Of a DNA stretch of 36,437 nt, positions 34,678 through 36,437 are shown in pieces. Below the pieces are notes generated by a model, which did no database searches, was not told where the DNA came from, and saw nothing but the letters and a program-made list of their open reading frames with translations. The first letter of the stretch is position 1, and every line of letters begins with the position of its first letter. Source of the DNA: Saccoglossus kowalevskii (Eukaryota; Hemichordata; Enteropneusta; Harrimaniidae). Made by a program: the position numbers and the translations under genes. The stretch is taken from NCBI RefSeq assembly GCF_000003605.2, contig NW_003151963.1, positions 1-36,437 of the forward strand. The letters run 5' to 3'.

Positions 34678-35612
34678 TATAATTGAACTTGTGTTGGCAG
34701 TGGTGTTGATAATCTTCCTCTCTGTATCATTGAACCTGTGTTTACAGTGGTGTTGAGAATCTTCCTTTCTGTATCATTGAAAGTGTGTTGGCAGTGGTGT
34801 TGAGAATCTTCCTCTTTGTATCATTCAACCTGTGTTGGCAGTGGTGTTGATAATCTTCCTCTCTGTATCATTGAACCTGTGTTGACAGTGGTGGTGAGAA
34901 TCTTCCTTTCTGTATCATTGAACCTGTGTTGGCAGTGGTGTTGAGAATCTTCCTCTCTGTATCATTGAACCTGTGTTGACAGTGGGGTTGTGAATCTTCC
35001 TCTCTGTATCATTGAACCTGTGTTGACAGTGGTGTTGAGAATCTTCCTCTCTGTATCATTGAACCTGTGTTGGCAGTGGTGTTGAGAACCTTCCTCTCTG
35101 TATCATTGAACCATTGTTGGCAGTGGTGTTGAGAATCTTCCTCTCTGTATCATTGAACCTGTGTTGGCAGTTTGGTTGAGAATCTTCCTTTTCATATCAT
35201 TGAACCTGTGTTGGCAGTTTGGTTGAGAATCTTCCTCTCTGTATCATTGAACCCGTGTTGACAGTGGTGTTGAGAATCTTCCTTTCTGTATCATTGAACC
35301 TGTGTTGACAGTGGGGTTGAGAATCTTCCTCTCTGTGTCATTGAACCTGTGTTGGCAGTGGTGTTGAGAATTTTCCTCTCTGTATCATTGAACCTGTGTT
35401 GGCAGTTTGGTTGAGAATCATCCTTTCTGTATCATTGAACCTGTGTTGACAGTGGTGTTGAGAATCTTCCTTTCTGTATCATTGAACCTGAGTTGGCAAT
35501 GGTGTTGAGAATCTTCCACTCTGTATCATTGAACCTGTGTTGGCATTTTGGTTGAGAATCTTCTTTTCTGTATCATTGAACCTGTGTTGACAGTGGTGTT
35601 GAGAATCTTCCT
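34678..35612 (+). repeat. Block B, copy 3
   Basis: Matches 2783-3670 at offset 31895 (TATAATTG 34678, GAAAGTG 34779, GTGGTGAGAA 34891) and, after one extra TTGACAG monomer near 35020, at offset 31942 (GAATCATCC 35415, CCTGAGTTGG 35487). The shift is exactly 47 bp, one monomer gained or lost. Few other differences are seen, e.g. TTTTCATATC for TTTTCGTATC (about 35190) and GGCAATGG for GGCAGTGG (about 35496). Confidence 0.85.
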
Positions 35613-35902
35613 TTCTGTATCATTGAACCTGTGTTGACAGTGGGGTTGAGAATCTTCCTCTCTGTGTCATTGAACCTGTGCTGGCAGTGGTGTTGAGAAT
35701 CTTCCTCTCTGTATTATTGAACCTGTGTTGGCAGTTTGGTTGAGAATCTTCCTTTCTGTATCATAGAACCTCTGTTGACAGTGGTGTTGAGAATCTTCCT
35801 TTCTGTATCATTGAACCTGTGTTGGCAGTGGTGTTGAGAATCTTCCTCTCTGTATTATTGAACCTGTGTTGGCAGTTTGGTTGAGAATCTTCCTTTCTGT
35901 AT
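35613..35902 (+). repeat. Connecting satellite segment
   Basis: Six monomers repeating the TGGGG, CTGGCAG, TGTATTATTG, TTTGG and ATCATAGAACCTCTG series seen at 34500-34650, here between B copy 3 and P copy 4. No gene is present. Confidence 0.7.
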
Positions 35903-36437
35903 CATAGAACCTGTGTTGACAGTGGTGTTGAGAATCTTTCTCACTGTATCGTTGAACCTGTGTTGACAGTGGTGTTGAGAATCTTCCTCTCTGTATCATT
36001 GAACCAGTGTTGGCAGTGGGGATGAGAATCTTTTTTTCTGTATCATTGAACCTGTGTTGCCAGTGGTGTTGAGAATCTTCCTTTCTGTATCATTGAACTT
36101 GTGTTGGCAGTGGTGCTGAGAATCTTCCTTTCTGCATCATTGAACCTGTGTTGGCAGTGGTGTTGATAATCTTCCTCTCTGTATCATTGAACCTGTGTTT
36201 ACAGTGGTGTTAAGAATCTTCCTTTCTGTATCATTGAACCTGTGTTGTCAGTGGTGTTGACAATCTTCCTCTTTGTATCATTCAACCTGTGTTGGCAGTG
36301 GTGTCGATAATCTTCCTCTCTGTATCATTGAACCTGTGTTGGCAGTGGTGTTGAGAATCTTCCTTTCTGTATCATTGAACCTGTGTTGGCAGTGGTGTTG
36401 AGAATCCTCCTCTCTGTATCATTGAACCTGTGTTTGA
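35903..36437 (+). repeat. Block P, copy 4, cut by the window end
   Basis: Matches 1377-1911 at constant offset 34526 (TCACTG 35941/1415, T7 marker 36017/1491, ATTGAACC 36421/1895). It keeps GTTGTCAG, GACAATC and GGCAGTGGTGTCG as in copy 1, rather than the TTCAATCTG and GGCAGAGG forms of copies 2 and 3. The final bases TGTGTTTGA have one T more than the expected TGTGTTGA, possibly an end-of-sequence error. Confidence 0.85.

Larger units (their letters stand above)
1..36437. repeat. Satellite array, 47-bp monomer, about 775 tandem copies
   Basis: The window is continuous head-to-tail tandem repeat with a basic period of 47 bp. Landmarks GAATCTTCC, TGTATCATTGAACC and TGTTGGCAG (or TGTTGACAG) recur in the same order and orientation throughout. 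Most distances between copies of rare variants are exact multiples of 47 or miss by a few bases: 752 = 16x47, 1410 = 30x47, 2256 = 48x47, 2350 = 50x47, 6815 = 145x47, 9165 = 195x47. No stretch as long as one monomer departs from the repeat, and no inverted segment was seen. The + strand is pyrimidine-biased, mainly T. No coding, tRNA, rRNA or transposon signature is present. The scale and higher-order structure fit a eukaryotic satellite rather than a gene-borne minisatellite. Species and chromosomal location cannot be read from the sequence. Confidence 0.98.

Noticed and set aside
186-35999. Recurring minus-strand open frames of 60-110 codons (MIQRGRFSTP to TQVQ type), for example 2503-2835, 7763-8005, 14578-14820 and 31205-31537
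   Set aside because: They are repeat by-products. All end at the same consensus TGA, exist only where another TGA is altered or an indel shifts frame, and cycle through the three frames of a 47-bp repeat. Several begin at non-ATG codons. No domain, signal or translation context is visible.
1-36437. CRISPR array
   Set aside because: Neighbouring units are near-identical over the full 47 bp, so there are no unique spacers between constant repeats. The number of units, the higher-order structure and the absence of cas genes also rule it out.
1-36437. Coding tandem repeat (mucin-like or VNTR exon)
   Set aside because: The period is not a multiple of 3, stops occur in every frame on both strands, and indels are not frame-preserving.
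1-36437. CENP-B box that would mark a centromeric satellite
   Set aside because: No monomer carries the TTCG...A..CGGG core. TTTTCGTATCATTGAAC has TTCG and an A at the right spacing but no CGGG. A centromeric role can be neither claimed nor excluded.
1-36437. Telomeric or subtelomeric repeat
   Set aside because: No TTAGGG, TTTAGGG or similar short G-rich unit was seen on either strand.
1-36437. Forkhead-like (GTCAACA, GTAAACA), NFI half-site (TTGGCA) and GATA (TGATAA) motifs repeated in monomer subtypes
   Set aside because: Matches are short and degenerate and expected by chance in a 47-bp unit; repetition only multiplies one coincidence. There is no supporting promoter context.
1-36437. 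Polyadenylation signals, TATA boxes or gene ends within the array
   Set aside because: I saw no AATAAA on either strand and no TATA-type element. TGTATC and GATAATC are monomer sequence.
36421-36437. Array boundary at the right end (TGTGTTTGA)
   Set aside because: A single extra T at the last few bases is better explained by end-of-sequence error or a small indel than by a transition to unique DNA.

Overview
The whole window is one satellite DNA array. A 47-bp monomer is repeated head to tail about 775 times (36437/47 = 775.3), always in the same orientation, from the first base to the last. I found no unique sequence, protein gene, RNA gene, transposon, CRISPR array, plasmid or phage element. 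The short open frames all arise from the repeat itself. Tens of kilobases of mildly diverged monomers ordered into higher-order repeats point to heterochromatin-type satellite of a eukaryotic nuclear genome. The consensus has no CpG, which would suit a methylated genome but does not prove one. I cannot name the species, the satellite family or its chromosomal position.

Monomer: a representative copy is 1809-1855. On the + strand it is T-rich (18 T, 12 G, 9 C, 8 A in the TTGGCAG/CCTCTCT form; 45% GC). It runs from TGTGTTGGCAG through a variable 5-base block, then TTGAGAATC, a pyrimidine tract, and TGTATCATTGAACC. Most diversity is at a few positions: TTGGCAG/TTGACAG/TTGCCAG; TGGTG/TTTGG/TGGGG/TGGTT; CCTTTC/CCTCTC/CTTTTC; TATCAT/TATCGT/TGTCAT; and the junction CCTGTG/CCCGTG/CCATTG/CAGTG.

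Layout: rare variant monomers recur in fixed order at spacings that are multiples of 47, so the array is a mosaic of higher-order blocks. I name these B, P, T, U, L and Q (my own labels). 1-719 is an irregular edge with two 31-bp monomers. 720-3670 holds two B copies and one P copy. 3671-6125 is rich in T. 6126-11090 holds U (50 monomers, 2350 bp) and a 1410-bp tandem duplication. 11091-12375 is Q and 12376-13455 is L. 13515-17640 is a partial and a full U in tandem. 17641-21442 is three L copies (27-28 monomers). 21443-22741 is Q, followed by P. 24403-28863 is L with Q-like pieces. 28864-34452 is a Q-dominated cluster. 34678-35612 repeats B and 35903-36437 repeats P, so both ends of the window are paralogous.

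The likely drivers are unequal exchange and block duplication, followed by point divergence. There is no gene network to describe. The biological interest is in the nested block architecture, the dense short motifs repeated every 47 bp (an inverted GAA/TTC pair and a long pyrimidine tract), and the unusual openness of the minus strand. Block boundaries were read by eye from marker variants and are accurate to about one monomer.
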